This document shows, piece after piece, positions 24,561-34,429 of a DNA stretch of 64,000 nucleotides. The stretch comes from Candidatus Gastranaerophilales bacterium (GTDB lineage Bacteria; Cyanobacteriota; Vampirovibrionia; Gastranaerophilales; Gastranaerophilaceae): contig CALUWA010000005.1 in the NCBI GenBank assembly GCA_944324365.1, forward strand, positions 51,896 through 115,895. Reading direction: 5' to 3'. The notes under the pieces are model-generated. The model was not told the origin of the DNA. It did not search any database and worked only from the letters and a program-made list of their open reading frames with translations. The first letter of the stretch is position 1, and each line of letters starts with the position of its first letter. The translations under genes were made by a program, and so were the position numbers.

Positions 24561-27500
24561 TATTTTTTATCCTTTTTCTTGCCGAATGTACGGGCAGTGA
24601 AAATTTTAAATTCCTCTATCATTACGTAAAATGCCGGTACAAGGAAAGTTCCGATGAACGCAACTGCCATCATTCCGCCCAATACCGTCATACCAACAGA
24701 ATTACGGCTTGCAGCGCCGGCACCCGATGCAAATACCAAAGGCAAAAGCCCTAATATGAACGCAATATTTGTCATCATAACAGCCCTGAATCTTAACCTT
24801 GCAGCCTGAATTGCCGCTTCTTTAATAGGCAGGCCCTGTTCGTGCGCATCTTTAGCAAATTCGATAATCAAAATCGCCTGTTTTGTACTCAAACCTATCA
24901 GCATTACAAGCCCGATTTGCGCATAAATATCAAGCGAATATCCCGCAACATACTGGGAGAACAAAGCCCCGACAAGAGCAACCGGAGATATTAAAAGTAC
25001 CGCAACAGGCAGCATCCAGCTTTCATACAAAGCTACAAGGAACAAATACACAAATACCAATGACATAGCAAGTATCGGCCCGATTTGTCCGCTGGATTCC
25101 TGTTCCTGCAATGCGCTGCCTGACCAAGAATACCCCATATCTTTCGGCAAAACTCTGTCAGAAATTTCTGCCATTTTAGCCATTGCCTGACCGGAACTTA
25201 CACCGGCACGTGCCATACCGTTTATCGTAATTGCCGGATACATGTTAAATCTGGTTAAACTGTACGGCCCGACAATTGATTTAACGTTAACAACCGCAGA
25301 CAAAGGAACCATTGTACCGTAATTGTTTTTTACAAAAATTCTGTCCAAATCCGAAGGTTTTTCCCTGAACGGTGCATCTGCCTGTAAATAAACACGATAT
25401 ACACGACCGTATTTGTTAAAGTCATTTATATATGTTTTACCGAAATACGCCGCAAGCGCATTATACACTTCCGAAATTTCAACGCCTTGAGCCATGGCTT
25501 TTGAAGCGTCCACATTAATCAACAACTGAGGAAGGTTTGCTGTATATGAAGAATAAACCATTGAAAATGCTGAATCCTTGTTTGCTTCAGCCATCAATTT
25601 AACTGCTTCATCATACAACTGCTGAGGAGTTCTGTTACCCTTATCCAAAAGCTGGTATTCAAAACCGCCGAACATACCCAAACCTGAAATTGAAGGCGGT
25701 GCAAATGATGCAACCGTTGCCGCAGGATAAGAAGCAAATTCTTTTTGTATCCTTGAAAGAATGCTGTCCATTTTTAATTCTTTTTTCTTACGCTTAGACC
25801 AGTCATCCAGTTCTGATACTATAAACGCCGTGTTTTCACCTGAAAAACCTACCATTGTAATCGTATTTTCAACACCCGGAATTTCCAGCAATTTCTTTTC
25901 AATTTCCGATGCCACAATATCAGTTCTTGAAGCGGAAGACCCGTCCGGCAGCTGTATTTGCGTAAAAATTGCGCCTTTATCTTCTGTCGGCAAAAATCCG
26001 GTCGGAATAATATGGAACATCGCAACGATAAATAAGATGATAATTCCGAAAGTTGTAAAAGTCATTTTCGGAGAATTAATAAAGAACTTTGCGCCCTCCA
26101 AATATTTATCCCTTACGCTGTTAAACCAATCATCAAATTTTTGAATAAATGCAAAATCGGCTTTTTCCTCCCCCGATTTTAAAATCAAAGTACACAATGC
26201 CGGCGAAAGCGTCAGTGCAACAACCGTAGACAAACCAATGGAAGATGCAATACACAATGCAAACTGCCTAAACATTTGTCCAGTAATACCTGCCATAAAT
26301 GATACCGGCACAAATACCGCCATCAATACAAGAGAAGTTGCAAGAACGGCGCCAAATACTTCAATCATTGTGATTTCAGTGGCTTCTTTCGGTTCTTTCC
26401 CCTCCTGAATATGTCTTTGGGTATTTTCAAGTACAACGATAGCATCGTCTACAACCAGCCCAACCGCAAGCACCAGTGCAAACAGTATCAAGAGGTTTAT
26501 TGAAAATCCGAGAATATTCATAAATATAAATACCCCGATTAATGAAACCGGAATTGCGCAAATAGGAATAAATGCCGCGCGTGCAGTTCCAAGGAACAGA
26601 TATGTAACAACACCAACAAGCAATATCGCAAGTGCTATCGCATTGATAACTTCTTTTATTGATTCACGTACAAACTCTGTTTCGTCGTGCTGTATCTTAT
26701 ATTCAATACCTGTCGGGAAGCCTTTGGAAAGTTCCTTCATTTTTGCTTGAATTTTATTCGACAAATCAATAGCATTTGCTTCAGGCAGCTGCTGAACAGA
26801 AATAATCGCCGAATTTTTTCCGCCAATACGCGAGAAATAAGAATAACTTTCCGCACCTAGTTCAACGCGCGCTATATCTTTCAATTTAATCTGTGACCCG
26901 TCAGGTTTTGAACGGATAATTATATCTTCAAATTCTTCAGGTGAATTCAAACGCCCCTTTGTTCTCAATGTAAGTTTGATAAGCTGTTTATTAACCATCG
27001 GCTCAACACCAAGATCCCCCGCAGGAGTTTGGGTGTTTTGCGCTTGAATTGCTGCACTAACCTCGCTTACAGAAACTCCGAGATTTGCCATTTTTGCCGC
27101 ATCAAGCCAAATTCTCATTGAATAATCAGAAGAACCGAATACCGAAATTGTACCAACACCTTTAATACGTGCCAGTTCGTCTTTTACGTATATTGATGCA
27201 TAGTTTGCAATATATAAAGAGTCATATGTTCCCGACGGCGAATTCATGGATATCATCAAAATACCCGGACCGCCTGTTGATTTCTTTACGGAAAGCCCGT
27301 ATCTTCTTACCTCTTCCGGCAGACGCGGAGTAACAAGCTGCAGCTGGTTTTGGACGTTTACAACCGCCATATCCGGATCCGAACCGATTTCAAAATACAA
27401 GGTTAATTTATAACTGCCGTTTTGGGAGGTTGAGGACATATAAATCATATCTTCAACACCGTTTAATTGAGCTTCAACAGGTGCCGCAACCGTCGATTCT

Positions 27501-27685
27501 ATTACGTCGGAACTTGCACCTGCATACGTTGCGCTAACTACAACCTGCGGAGGTGTAATGGAAGGATATTCTTCCAAAGGCAGCTGCGTTACAAGCAGCA
27601 TACCCGCAAGCATAATAACTAACGAAATTACTATCGCCAGTTTCGGGCGTCTTATAAATAAATTTCCTTGTTTTTGTTCACTCAT
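24560..27685 (-). CDS. RND efflux transporter, HAE1 (AcrB) family
   Basis: Proton-driven inner-membrane pump of 1041 residues, full length, with 12 membrane segments and two large periplasmic loops. The proton-relay Asp pair is seen in GLVVDDAIVVLENTQRH, and TM1 begins FIRRPKLAIVISLVIMLAG. Substrates are probably hydrophobic drugs or bile salts, the latter suiting a gut bacterium (inference). AAAGGAAAG precedes the ATG at 27685. Middle gene of adaptor-pump-TolC. Confidence 0.95.
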   Translation of the reverse strand: MSEQKQGNLFIRRPKLAIVISLVIMLAGMLLVTQLPLEEYPSITPPQVVVSATYAGASSDVIESTVAAPVEAQLNGVEDMIYMSSTSQNGSYKLTLYFEIGSDPDMAVVNVQNQLQLVTPRLPEEVRRYGLSVKKSTGGPGILMISMNSPSGTYDSLYIANYASIYVKDELARIKGVGTISVFGSSDYSMRIWLDAAKMANLGVSVSEVSAAIQAQNTQTPAGDLGVEPMVNKQLIKLTLRTKGRLNSPEEFEDIIIRSKPDGSQIKLKDIARVELGAESYSYFSRIGGKNSAIISVQQLPEANAIDLSNKIQAKMKELSKGFPTGIEYKIQHDETEFVRESIKEVINAIALAILLVGVVTYLFLGTARAAFIPICAIPVSLIGVFIFMNILGFSINLLILFALVLAVGLVVDDAIVVLENTQRHIQEGKEPKEATEITMIEVFGAVLATSLVLMAVFVPVSFMAGITGQMFRQFALCIASSIGLSTVVALTLSPALCTLILKSGEEKADFAFIQKFDDWFNSVRDKYLEGAKFFINSPKMTFTTFGIIILFIVAMFHIIPTGFLPTEDKGAIFTQIQLPDGSSASRTDIVASEIEKKLLEIPGVENTITMVGFSGENTAFIVSELDDWSKRKKKELKMDSILSRIQKEFASYPAATVASFAPPSISGLGMFGGFEYQLLDKGNRTPQQLYDEAVKLMAEANKDSAFSMVYSSYTANLPQLLINVDASKAMAQGVEISEVYNALAAYFGKTYINDFNKYGRVYRVYLQADAPFREKPSDLDRIFVKNNYGTMVPLSAVVNVKSIVGPYSLTRFNMYPAITINGMARAGVSSGQAMAKMAEISDRVLPKDMGYSWSGSALQEQESSGQIGPILAMSLVFVYLFLVALYESWMLPVAVLLISPVALVGALFSQYVAGYSLDIYAQIGLVMLIGLSTKQAILIIEFAKDAHEQGLPIKEAAIQAARLRFRAVMMTNIAFILGLLPLVFASGAGAASRNSVGMTVLGGMMAVAFIGTFLVPAFYVMIEEFKIFTARTFGKKKDKK

Positions 27686-27716
27686 ATAGTCTTTCCTTTA
27701 CGGTTAGAGGGGTAAA

Positions 27717-28856
27717 TTATTCCGCTTTTGAAGGCTCCTGCATTTTTATTGTTACAGGCTGGTTCGGGGTAACTTTTTGTAATCCTTCAATAACAATTCT
27801 GTCCCCGGTATTTACGCCTTCTTTTATAATCCAGTTGTCACCGTGCTGGCCGGATACTTTGATGTAAACCAATTGCGGCAAATCGTTATCGTCAATTCTG
27901 TAAACATATTTGCCGGCCTGGTTTTCCTGAACGGCAGTAACCGGAACTATCGGAGTTTTTACCGGATTGTTGGAATAAAGTTTTACTGTTACAAATTCAC
28001 CGTGCAAAAGCTGGTTGTTAGGGTTTTTAAATGTAGCCCTCATCGTAACCGTACCTGTTGACTGGTCAATTTTGTTATCCTGAAAATCCTGAACCCCATC
28101 AAGCTGGTATTTTTCTCCGTTTGAAAAATAAATTTCCGTCTTTCTGTTTTTGTTATTTGCCTGGTCAGCATTTGAAAGTGATGTAAAATCCTCTGAATCA
28201 AGCGGGAATGTTACATATATAGGATCCGTACTGTTAATGGTTGTTAAAGCTCCGGATGTCGGCGATACGTAGTTCCCCAGAGTAACACTTATTATACCAA
28301 CCTGCCCGTCAACAGGGGATTTTACCATTGTATAACCAAGACTTCTGTTAGTATCGCTGTATCTTGCCTGCGCTGATGCAAGCTGTGCGCGCAAAGAATC
28401 TCTCTGGGATAAAAGATTATCGTATTGAGATTTTGCAATATAGTCTTTTTTTACAAGTTCTTCCGCACGCGCAAGCTGTTTTTCCGCATATTCCAGCTGT
28501 GCCTTCAAATTTGCAACATCAGCCTTTGCAACTTTAGCGGCATTAGAATATTCTGCAGGCTCTATTTCAAAAAGAGTCTGGCCGGCTTTTACATAGTCGC
28601 CTTCTTTAAAAAAGCTCTTCTGTAAATATCCGGAAATACGAGCCAATACATCGACTCTATATTTTGACATAACACGTCCCGGCGCTTCATAACTTCTTAT
28701 AATATCAGCGTCCTGAACCTTTTGAACCGTAACTTCAGGCGCTTTACGATTTCTCATCGCTATTGCCGTTTTATGGCTGTCATACCAGGAAAGTCCTGCT
28801 CTCAGCGCAATCGCCGCGACAATTACTGATATAATGATTATTATTATTTTCTTCAT
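27717..28856 (-). CDS. RND efflux periplasmic adaptor (membrane fusion protein)
   Basis: 379 residues with an N-terminal membrane anchor (IIIIIISVIVAAIALRAGL), no lipobox. The order is AcrA-like: half-lipoyl VDVLARISGYL, alpha hairpin (~90-150), second half-lipoyl MVKSPVDGQVGIISV, then the beta-barrel and membrane-proximal domains ending in GLQKVTPNQPVTIK. Bridges pump and TolC. GGGGAGAG precedes the ATG at 28856. First gene of the operon, driven by the promoter at 28969-28998. Confidence 0.94.
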   Translation of the reverse strand: MKKIIIIIISVIVAAIALRAGLSWYDSHKTAIAMRNRKAPEVTVQKVQDADIIRSYEAPGRVMSKYRVDVLARISGYLQKSFFKEGDYVKAGQTLFEIEPAEYSNAAKVAKADVANLKAQLEYAEKQLARAEELVKKDYIAKSQYDNLLSQRDSLRAQLASAQARYSDTNRSLGYTMVKSPVDGQVGIISVTLGNYVSPTSGALTTINSTDPIYVTFPLDSEDFTSLSNADQANNKNRKTEIYFSNGEKYQLDGVQDFQDNKIDQSTGTVTMRATFKNPNNQLLHGEFVTVKLYSNNPVKTPIVPVTAVQENQAGKYVYRIDDNDLPQLVYIKVSGQHGDNWIIKEGVNTGDRIVIEGLQKVTPNQPVTIKMQEPSKAE

Positions 28857-28968
28857 CGCTCTCCCCTAATCATTAGTATATTCTTTAATCGTACCGCGAA
28901 TTTCGGGTCTGTCAATCTTGTAATATTATCTTATCGGGTAATCTTTCACGGTAGCATTTGCAACTGGT

Positions 28969-28998
28969 ATTATATTATGTAGAAAAATTGAATGTCAA
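28969..28998 (-). promoter_or_regulatory. Sigma-70 promoter of the efflux operon
   Basis: On the minus strand a consensus TTGACA (28993-28998) and TATAAT (28969-28974) are 18 bases apart, leaving a ~105-base leader. Both hexamers are perfect. No local regulator gene is found. Confidence 0.75.
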
Positions 28999-29119
28999 GT
29001 TTTATTCCGTATCTGTTAACATACCCGTAAACTTAATCAAATTTAACATGCATCTTGATTTTTATGATTTTTAAGATATCATAGAATTACGCAAACTAGC
29101 TAGAAAAGGAAATAATATC

Positions 29120-29311
29120 ATGGCAAAACATTGTGAAATATGCGGTAAAGCACCGATAAAAGCTGCGAAATTGACTTTTTCGCATAAACAAATTGTTCAT
29201 ACTCAGGAACCTAACTTACAGTCAGTTAAGGCTGTTGTTAACGGTCAAACTAAAAGAATCAGAGTTTGTACTTCCTGCTTAAAAGCCGGTAAAGTTCAAA
29301 AAGCTGTGTAA
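29120..29311 (+). CDS. rpmB: 50S ribosomal protein L28
   Basis: 63 residues. Begins AKHCEICGKAP, with a second CxxC (VCTSCLKAGKV), the zinc-binding C+ form of L28; the middle contains the family's TKRIRVCTSCL. AAAAGGAAATAA precedes the ATG. Monocistronic, with its own terminator. Confidence 0.95.
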   Translation: MAKHCEICGKAPIKAAKLTFSHKQIVHTQEPNLQSVKAVVNGQTKRIRVCTSCLKAGKVQKAV

Positions 29312-29334
29312 GATTAGTACTTGAACATAGATTT

Positions 29335-29367
29335 AAAAAATGAGCTTGTTATTAGCTCATTTTTTTA
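29335..29367 (+). terminator. Terminator of rpmB
   Basis: AAAAAATGAGCT / AGCTCATTTTTTT with loop TGTTATT, 24 bases after the rpmB stop; works both ways and overlaps the end of the convergent glycosyltransferase. Confidence 0.85.
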
Positions 29368-30180
29368 TGCCGAAAAATATATTTTTAACCTCTTAAAACA
29401 CATTAAAACAGCCGACAAAATAATAAATATCAATAACTTCAAGTTCCAAGGCTCTTGCCGTAACACAGTCAAATATGCGCTTACATTGGCAAATCTGAAT
29501 TTTATCCTTCTGCGCTGATTCAAATAGCTGTCTGAATGCTGGCGCCATAAGGTTAAAGGCTTATCTATATAATAAAAATCAGTCTTTCGCGCTAATTGTA
29601 TATATAAATACCAATCCAAAAGCTTATCTATCGGAGTGTCAAAACTTAAACCCTCAAACAATACCCTTTTTGCCATAACAGACGACATTGTCAAAACCGG
29701 ATTTTCATACCCAAATGAATAAAACATTTTCCGAGGGAATTTTAATTTACGATTTTTATCTATAATACTTTGGAATTTTGCACGCACACTTTCTGCATTT
29801 TTATCGAAAAATTCAACCCCATTATATATAAATCCCGCGCCCGGATACTTTTCAGCGGCCTCAAGTTTTGTTTGCAGGTAATCCTCCCGCCACAAGTCAT
29901 CACTTTCCAAAAATGCCACCCACTCTCCCGTTGCAGCTATCAACCCGGTTTGTACAGCTGCAGCAAGACCCTGGTTTTCATAATTTCTTATAACTTTAAT
30001 TCTCCCGTCCGAATTTGCAAATTCAGTAATTATTTCAACGGAATTATCCGTCGAACAGTCGTCTACAACTATCAATTCCCAATCTTTAAACGTTTGGTTC
30101 AAGACGGAATTTATAGTATCTTTTAGATACTGCCCGTAATTATAGCTTGTAAGAATTACTGAAACCTGCATATTTGACAT
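29365..30180 (-). CDS. Glycosyltransferase family 2
   Basis: 271 residues (or 268 from the second ATG, MQVSVILTSYN). GT-A fold: VSVILTSYNYGQYLKDTINSVLNQTF at the start, IVVDDCSTDNS (nucleotide-binding Asp pair), NQGLAAAVQTGL, and FLESDDLW as the metal-binding DxD-type motif. The C-terminus has a hydrophobic helix (KLLIFIILSAVLMCF) that may anchor it to the membrane. Transfers a sugar in surface polysaccharide or glycolipid synthesis; acceptor unknown. It starts 3 bases after the upstream TPR gene and is in its operon. Confidence 0.9.
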   Translation of the reverse strand: MSNMQVSVILTSYNYGQYLKDTINSVLNQTFKDWELIVVDDCSTDNSVEIITEFANSDGRIKVIRNYENQGLAAAVQTGLIAATGEWVAFLESDDLWREDYLQTKLEAAEKYPGAGFIYNGVEFFDKNAESVRAKFQSIIDKNRKLKFPRKMFYSFGYENPVLTMSSVMAKRVLFEGLSFDTPIDKLLDWYLYIQLARKTDFYYIDKPLTLWRQHSDSYLNQRRRIKFRFANVSAYLTVLRQEPWNLKLLIFIILSAVLMCFKRLKIYFSA

Positions 30181-30183
30181 CTG

Positions 30184-31125
30184 TTAATTTGTAGTTTTGA
30201 AACTTCCCAACATGTTTACAATATCTTCTACCTCATTTGGCAGGAAGAATTTTCTTTTTGCGGTATACCGAATTACATAAATACCATCTCTGTAATCATA
30301 TATTCTTGCAATTTCCGACTCTTTAAAATTCGGAATTGACCACATATAATAAATACTCTTGTCATTTCTCTTCAAAATCTTCACGGAAACAGGACTATTC
30401 AGGTAGTCGGCCTGTTGTTTTATAAACTCACACTGGCTTTCAAAAAGGTCATCAATACTCATATCAAAAGCATATTTACTGAAATAATGCACTGTAATTA
30501 ACTTAGTCCACTTGTAATCAATAACATTTTCACCAACACGGCCGTATTCAAAAGTCCACGCATAGGCATTTCCATCAAAATATGCATTATACCACTTTGG
30601 AATATCAATAAAAAGGCTTATGCCCGGATTTTTTACATTTGTATAAGACTCAGTACCCTCACGCATTTTCTGAATATCAATTACTGCCTGGCGCATATTG
30701 AGAATATTTTTTTTAACATATTTTGGCGCGCGCATTGACAAAGCTTTATCGAAATACATTACCGCAATAGGAGTAAGCCCTTCACCATTATATACTCCGG
30801 CCATTCCAAGATATCCCTTTGGAGATTTCGGCTCAAGCTTAATAAATTTTGCAAAATAAGGCTTTGCAAGCTCAAATTCTTCCTGTATACTGTAATTTCG
30901 CCCTAATAATAAAAGCGCTTCAGACGATTCCGGTTCTTTTTCCAAAAGTTTTTTAAGCTTATCCACTGAAGATGAATACTCTCTATTTTCAAAATCCGCT
31001 AAAGCAGACTCATAAAGCTGTTTAGAATCAATATCCTCTTCCGCAAACACACCTGATGTGCCGGCAAAAATTCCCGTCCCCAGCAAAAAACATAATAAAA
31101 AACTTACCGCTATCTTTTTTATCAT
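30184..31125 (-). CDS. Exported TPR-repeat protein
   Basis: 313 residues. Signal peptide MIKKIAVSFLLCFLLGTGIFA, then TPR-like repeats over ~37-140 (KQLYESALADFENREYSSSVDKLKKLL; EALLLLGRNYSIQEEFELAKPYF; PKGYLGMAGVYNGEGLTPIAVMYFDKAL). The C-terminal ~150 residues form an unknown beta-rich domain (LFIDIPKWYNAYFDGNAYAW ... YVIRYTAKRKFFLPNEVEDIVNMLGSF). Probably periplasmic and involved in assembly or scaffolding. Leads an operon with the glycosyltransferase. Confidence 0.8.
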   Translation of the reverse strand: MIKKIAVSFLLCFLLGTGIFAGTSGVFAEEDIDSKQLYESALADFENREYSSSVDKLKKLLEKEPESSEALLLLGRNYSIQEEFELAKPYFAKFIKLEPKSPKGYLGMAGVYNGEGLTPIAVMYFDKALSMRAPKYVKKNILNMRQAVIDIQKMREGTESYTNVKNPGISLFIDIPKWYNAYFDGNAYAWTFEYGRVGENVIDYKWTKLITVHYFSKYAFDMSIDDLFESQCEFIKQQADYLNSPVSVKILKRNDKSIYYMWSIPNFKESEIARIYDYRDGIYVIRYTAKRKFFLPNEVEDIVNMLGSFKTTN

Positions 31126-31245
31126 AAAAAGATTTTAGCATAAAAATCAAAATAAATTACAAAACCGCCGCTTTGTTACCAAATTGGCGGTTCGTAATCT
31201 CTCTCTTACTTAGAGGATTCGCATGCAAATTTCTTCTAAATCCAT

Positions 31246-31324
31246 ACTCTCTGGCGAAAATCCGTTTTGCTCACTCGCGTTTAACGGGTCTACGGACTTT
31301 CTTTTCACAAGCTGCGCTTGCTCC
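31246..31324 (+). repeat. 79-bp direct repeat, unit 1
   Basis: Begins ACTCTCTGGCGAAAATCC and ends GCTGCGCTTGCTCC. The same sequence with one extra T recurs at 31391-31470, 145 bp on. Very recent duplication, or two insertions of one dispersed repeat. Confidence 0.9.
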
Positions 31325-31390
31325 ATTGCGCTTCTTGGATTATTCGCCGCTAAACGAGTTCCAAAGCATTGTCCTTCGACAATGCTTTTC

Positions 31391-31470
31391 ACTCTCTGGC
31401 GAAAATCCGTTTTTGCTCACTCGCGTTTAACGGGTCTACGGACTTTCTTTTCACAAGCTGCGCTTGCTCC
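31391..31470 (+). repeat. 79-bp direct repeat, unit 2
   Basis: Identical to unit 1 except for one additional T in the run after CCG. Confidence 0.9.
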
Positions 31471-31503
31471 AAAGAAAGCTCCTCCGCCCTCAGCTCGTTC
31501 GCT

Positions 31504-33486
31504 CTATGAGCAGCCGGAATACCCGCAGTTCAAACAGATAAAGCAGCCTTCTGCCATCTCTATTGTGTTACCGCATTCAGGACAAGTTACGGTTTTAACT
31601 TCTCCCGTAGGATTGTATTCTTCTTCAACCTTAGTTTCAACTGTTTCCTCAACCTTTTCTTCTTTTTTCTTATCGTCAAGATTCATAGGCTGGAATTGAC
31701 GGGAATTGTTTCTGTAAACAGTTATACCTTTAAGATTATTTTTATATGCAAGAACATATGCTTCTTCGATATCTTTTCTTGTGGCATGTTCTTCAAAGTT
31801 AACAGTTTTTGAAACAGCATTATCGGTATGAAGCTGGAACGCTGCCTGCATTTTTACATGCCAGTAAGGTGAAACGTCATGCGCTGTTACAAAGATATGT
31901 TTAATATCTTCCGGAATACCATCAATATGAGCGATTGAACCGTCTTTTGCAATACGTTTCATTAATTCTTCGCTGTAAAGTCCTTTCTTAATCATGTAAT
32001 CTTTGAAGATAGAATTAATTTCAAGCATTTCTGTACCATCCATAATTAATCTTGAGAATACAAGACCGAATAAAGGCTCAACACCGCCTGATGCTCCTGC
32101 TATCATAGAGATAGTTCCGGTAGGTGCAATACAGGTAGTAGTGGCGTTTCTGATACCGTATTTTTCAATCTGCGCATCCAAATCAGCCCACTGTTCATCT
32201 GAAATTATGCCGGCAGATTTGCCTTTATATTTGTTGTACAAGAAGTGCTGGTTATCGTAAACACTGCCTTTGAAATTATTGAAACGGCCGCGTTCTTTTG
32301 AAAGTTCAATTGATTCGCATTTAGATTCGTAATCAATGAATTCCATAACCTGCGCACCAAGTCTTGTCCCTTCTTCAGAAGCGTAAGACAAGCCCATTTT
32401 CATAAGCATATCAGCCCATCCCATTACACCAAGCCCGATTTTGCGGTTATTTCTAACCATTTCGGAAATTCTCGGCAAAGGATAGTTATTAACTTCAATA
32501 ACGTTATCCAAAAATCTGATAGCAGTTCTTGTAACTTCAGCCAATCTCTTCCAGTTAATAACAGGCCCGTCAGCCGTATCATCAACCATTTTACCAAGAT
32601 TTATTGAACCTAAGTTACAAGCTTCATATGCCAAAAGCGGAACTTCACCGCAAGGATTTGTAGATTCGATTTGTCCGACAAGCGGAGTAGGGTTATCAGC
32701 ATTCATCTTGTCAATAAAGATAATACCCGGTTCGCCGTTTCTCCAAGCTCCGTCTACAATCATATCAAACACTTTTTTAGCGCTTAATTTTCCGACAACC
32801 TGATTATTTTGAGGGTTAACCAAATCATAATCGGTTCCGTTAATATAAGCTTCCATAAATTTGTCAGTAATAGCAACAGAAATATTGAAATTATTTAACT
32901 TGTTGTTATCGCTTTTGCAGTTGATAAAATCTAAAATATCAGGGTGATCAACTCTTAAGATACCCATATTGGCACCGCGTCTTGTACCGCCCTGTTTAAC
33001 AGCTTCGGTTGCCGCATTGAAAACTTCCATAAAAGAAACAGGCCCGGAAGATACACCCATAGTAGAGCGCACAACACTGTTTTTAGGTCTTAACCTTGAG
33101 AATGAAAATCCTGTTCCGCCGCCCGACTTATGAATTAATGCCGTATTTTTTACGGTTTCGAAAATTCCTTCCAGCGAATCTTCTACCGGCAATACAAAAC
33201 AAGCCGCCAACTGGCCCAACTCTCTGCCTGCATTCATTAATGTAGGTGAATTTGGCATAAAATAACAATTTGTAATTGTTTCATAAAATCTGTCTGCGAG
33301 TTTATCAACATCGCTTTGAGTTTTACCGAAGTTTAAATCTCCGGCAGCAATCGTATTAGCAACTCTTCTGAACATATCAGCCGGGGTTTCTGTACAATTG
33401 CCGTCTTTATCACGTTTTAAATATCTTTTTTCAAGAACTTTAACAGCGTTTTCAGATAAGTTTAATTTGTCTTCCACTAAGTTCAC
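31504..33486 (-). CDS. nrdJ: Adenosylcobalamin-dependent ribonucleotide reductase (class II)
   Basis: Reduces ribonucleotides to deoxyribonucleotides using coenzyme B12, independent of oxygen. 660 residues. Active-site region NPCGEVPLLAYEACNLGSINL carries the cysteine and the catalytic Asn/Glu; SGGGTGFSFSRLRP and GTRRGANMGIL follow family order. The C-terminus has the zinc-ribbon-like tail TCPECGN ... CFICLNCGYSGC, whose terminal cysteine pair re-reduces the active site. GTG start at 33486, with GGAGG 5 bases upstream (33492-33496). Shows the host needs cobalamin. Confidence 0.93.
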   Translation of the reverse strand: MNLVEDKLNLSENAVKVLEKRYLKRDKDGNCTETPADMFRRVANTIAAGDLNFGKTQSDVDKLADRFYETITNCYFMPNSPTLMNAGRELGQLAACFVLPVEDSLEGIFETVKNTALIHKSGGGTGFSFSRLRPKNSVVRSTMGVSSGPVSFMEVFNAATEAVKQGGTRRGANMGILRVDHPDILDFINCKSDNNKLNNFNISVAITDKFMEAYINGTDYDLVNPQNNQVVGKLSAKKVFDMIVDGAWRNGEPGIIFIDKMNADNPTPLVGQIESTNPCGEVPLLAYEACNLGSINLGKMVDDTADGPVINWKRLAEVTRTAIRFLDNVIEVNNYPLPRISEMVRNNRKIGLGVMGWADMLMKMGLSYASEEGTRLGAQVMEFIDYESKCESIELSKERGRFNNFKGSVYDNQHFLYNKYKGKSAGIISDEQWADLDAQIEKYGIRNATTTCIAPTGTISMIAGASGGVEPLFGLVFSRLIMDGTEMLEINSIFKDYMIKKGLYSEELMKRIAKDGSIAHIDGIPEDIKHIFVTAHDVSPYWHVKMQAAFQLHTDNAVSKTVNFEEHATRKDIEEAYVLAYKNNLKGITVYRNNSRQFQPMNLDDKKKEEKVEETVETKVEEEYNPTGEVKTVTCPECGNTIEMAEGCFICLNCGYSGCS

Positions 33487-33719
33487 ACTAACCTCCGTTT
33501 ATATCCCTCTATTTAAGTAAAAATCTATGACCCAAAAAAAGCATGTGTCCATTACTTATTTTATTACAATTCGGAAACTAAAGGCAAGTACATAACATTT
33601 AATTATTACGAAATGTAATCAAAAACCGGCAAAATAATTCAACGACTTGTATAAATATGAAAAAACGGGTATAATGTAAATATATAAGTTTGGAAATTTT
33701 GGAGATTTGTTGAATAAGT

Positions 33720-34343
33720 ATGATTGTTAATAAGATAAAAAAAGCTATGTCTTTAGGTGAAGTTCTCATTTGTTTGGCAATAGTCGGACTTGTTGCCGGT
33801 ATAACTATTCCTGTAATAACGATTATAATTCCGGACAAAGGAGAAACACTTCACAAAAAAGGGGATTATATTTTAGAGCATACAGTTTCTGATGTAGTAA
33901 ATAACGAGGACTACTATCCGGTTAAAAAAGTAAGTACAACCCTTGAAAACGGCAGTATCATAACAGAAAAAATATACGGACTCAGAAACACTGACCCAAT
34001 AACCGAAAACGGCAAAACTTACCAAGGTGCCAGCAAATTCTGCGAGCTTATGGGCAGCAAATTTAATCTTTATCCTGGCACAGAAGTTGATTGTTCGGCT
34101 TCTGCAGAGTGGAATTTCACATCAACAGATGGTATAAAATGGAAAATGCCGGTTAGTACTTTCGCAACAAATACCCCACAATCTATCACTTTCCGCACAA
34201 CAGATCGTCGTGAAGGAAATGACTGCTATTATAATCAATACAACTGCAAAAATCCTAATTTGTTCTTATATCGTATAACAGTCGAAGGAAGATTATACAA
34301 AGACTACGCAACAAACGATAAGTTAAAACCAACTTACGAATAA
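33720..34343 (+). CDS. Divergent prepilin-like (pseudopilin) protein
   Basis: 207 residues. The N-terminus KKAMSLGEVLICLAIVGLVAG follows the type IV prepilin plan: short basic leader, cleavage before +1 (A|MSLGE), Glu at +5, then a hydrophobic helix. The canonical G|FTLAE is replaced, so processing by PilD is plausible but not certain. The mature domain is beta-rich with two Cys pairs (FCELMGSKF..DCSAS; DCYYNQYNC). Compare the closer-to-consensus prepilins at 39779, 45892 and 50916. Minor pilin or secretion pseudopilin; cannot say which. Confidence 0.65.
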   Translation: MIVNKIKKAMSLGEVLICLAIVGLVAGITIPVITIIIPDKGETLHKKGDYILEHTVSDVVNNEDYYPVKKVSTTLENGSIITEKIYGLRNTDPITENGKTYQGASKFCELMGSKFNLYPGTEVDCSASAEWNFTSTDGIKWKMPVSTFATNTPQSITFRTTDRREGNDCYYNQYNCKNPNLFLYRITVEGRLYKDYATNDKLKPTYE

Positions 34344-34429
34344 GTCATAATTTTTAATTTTTATTAAAAATACAATCAAAGTTTGGGCGGAATCTCATGT
34401 TTGGTATATAATTCTATTGAGGTACCAAA

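Larger units (their letters stand above)
31126..31503. other. Non-coding region with a long direct repeat
   Basis: No gene. Contains an exact ~79-bp direct duplication (31246-31324 and 31391-31470); the ORFs that cross it are translations of the repeat and lack ribosome sites. Confidence 0.7.
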
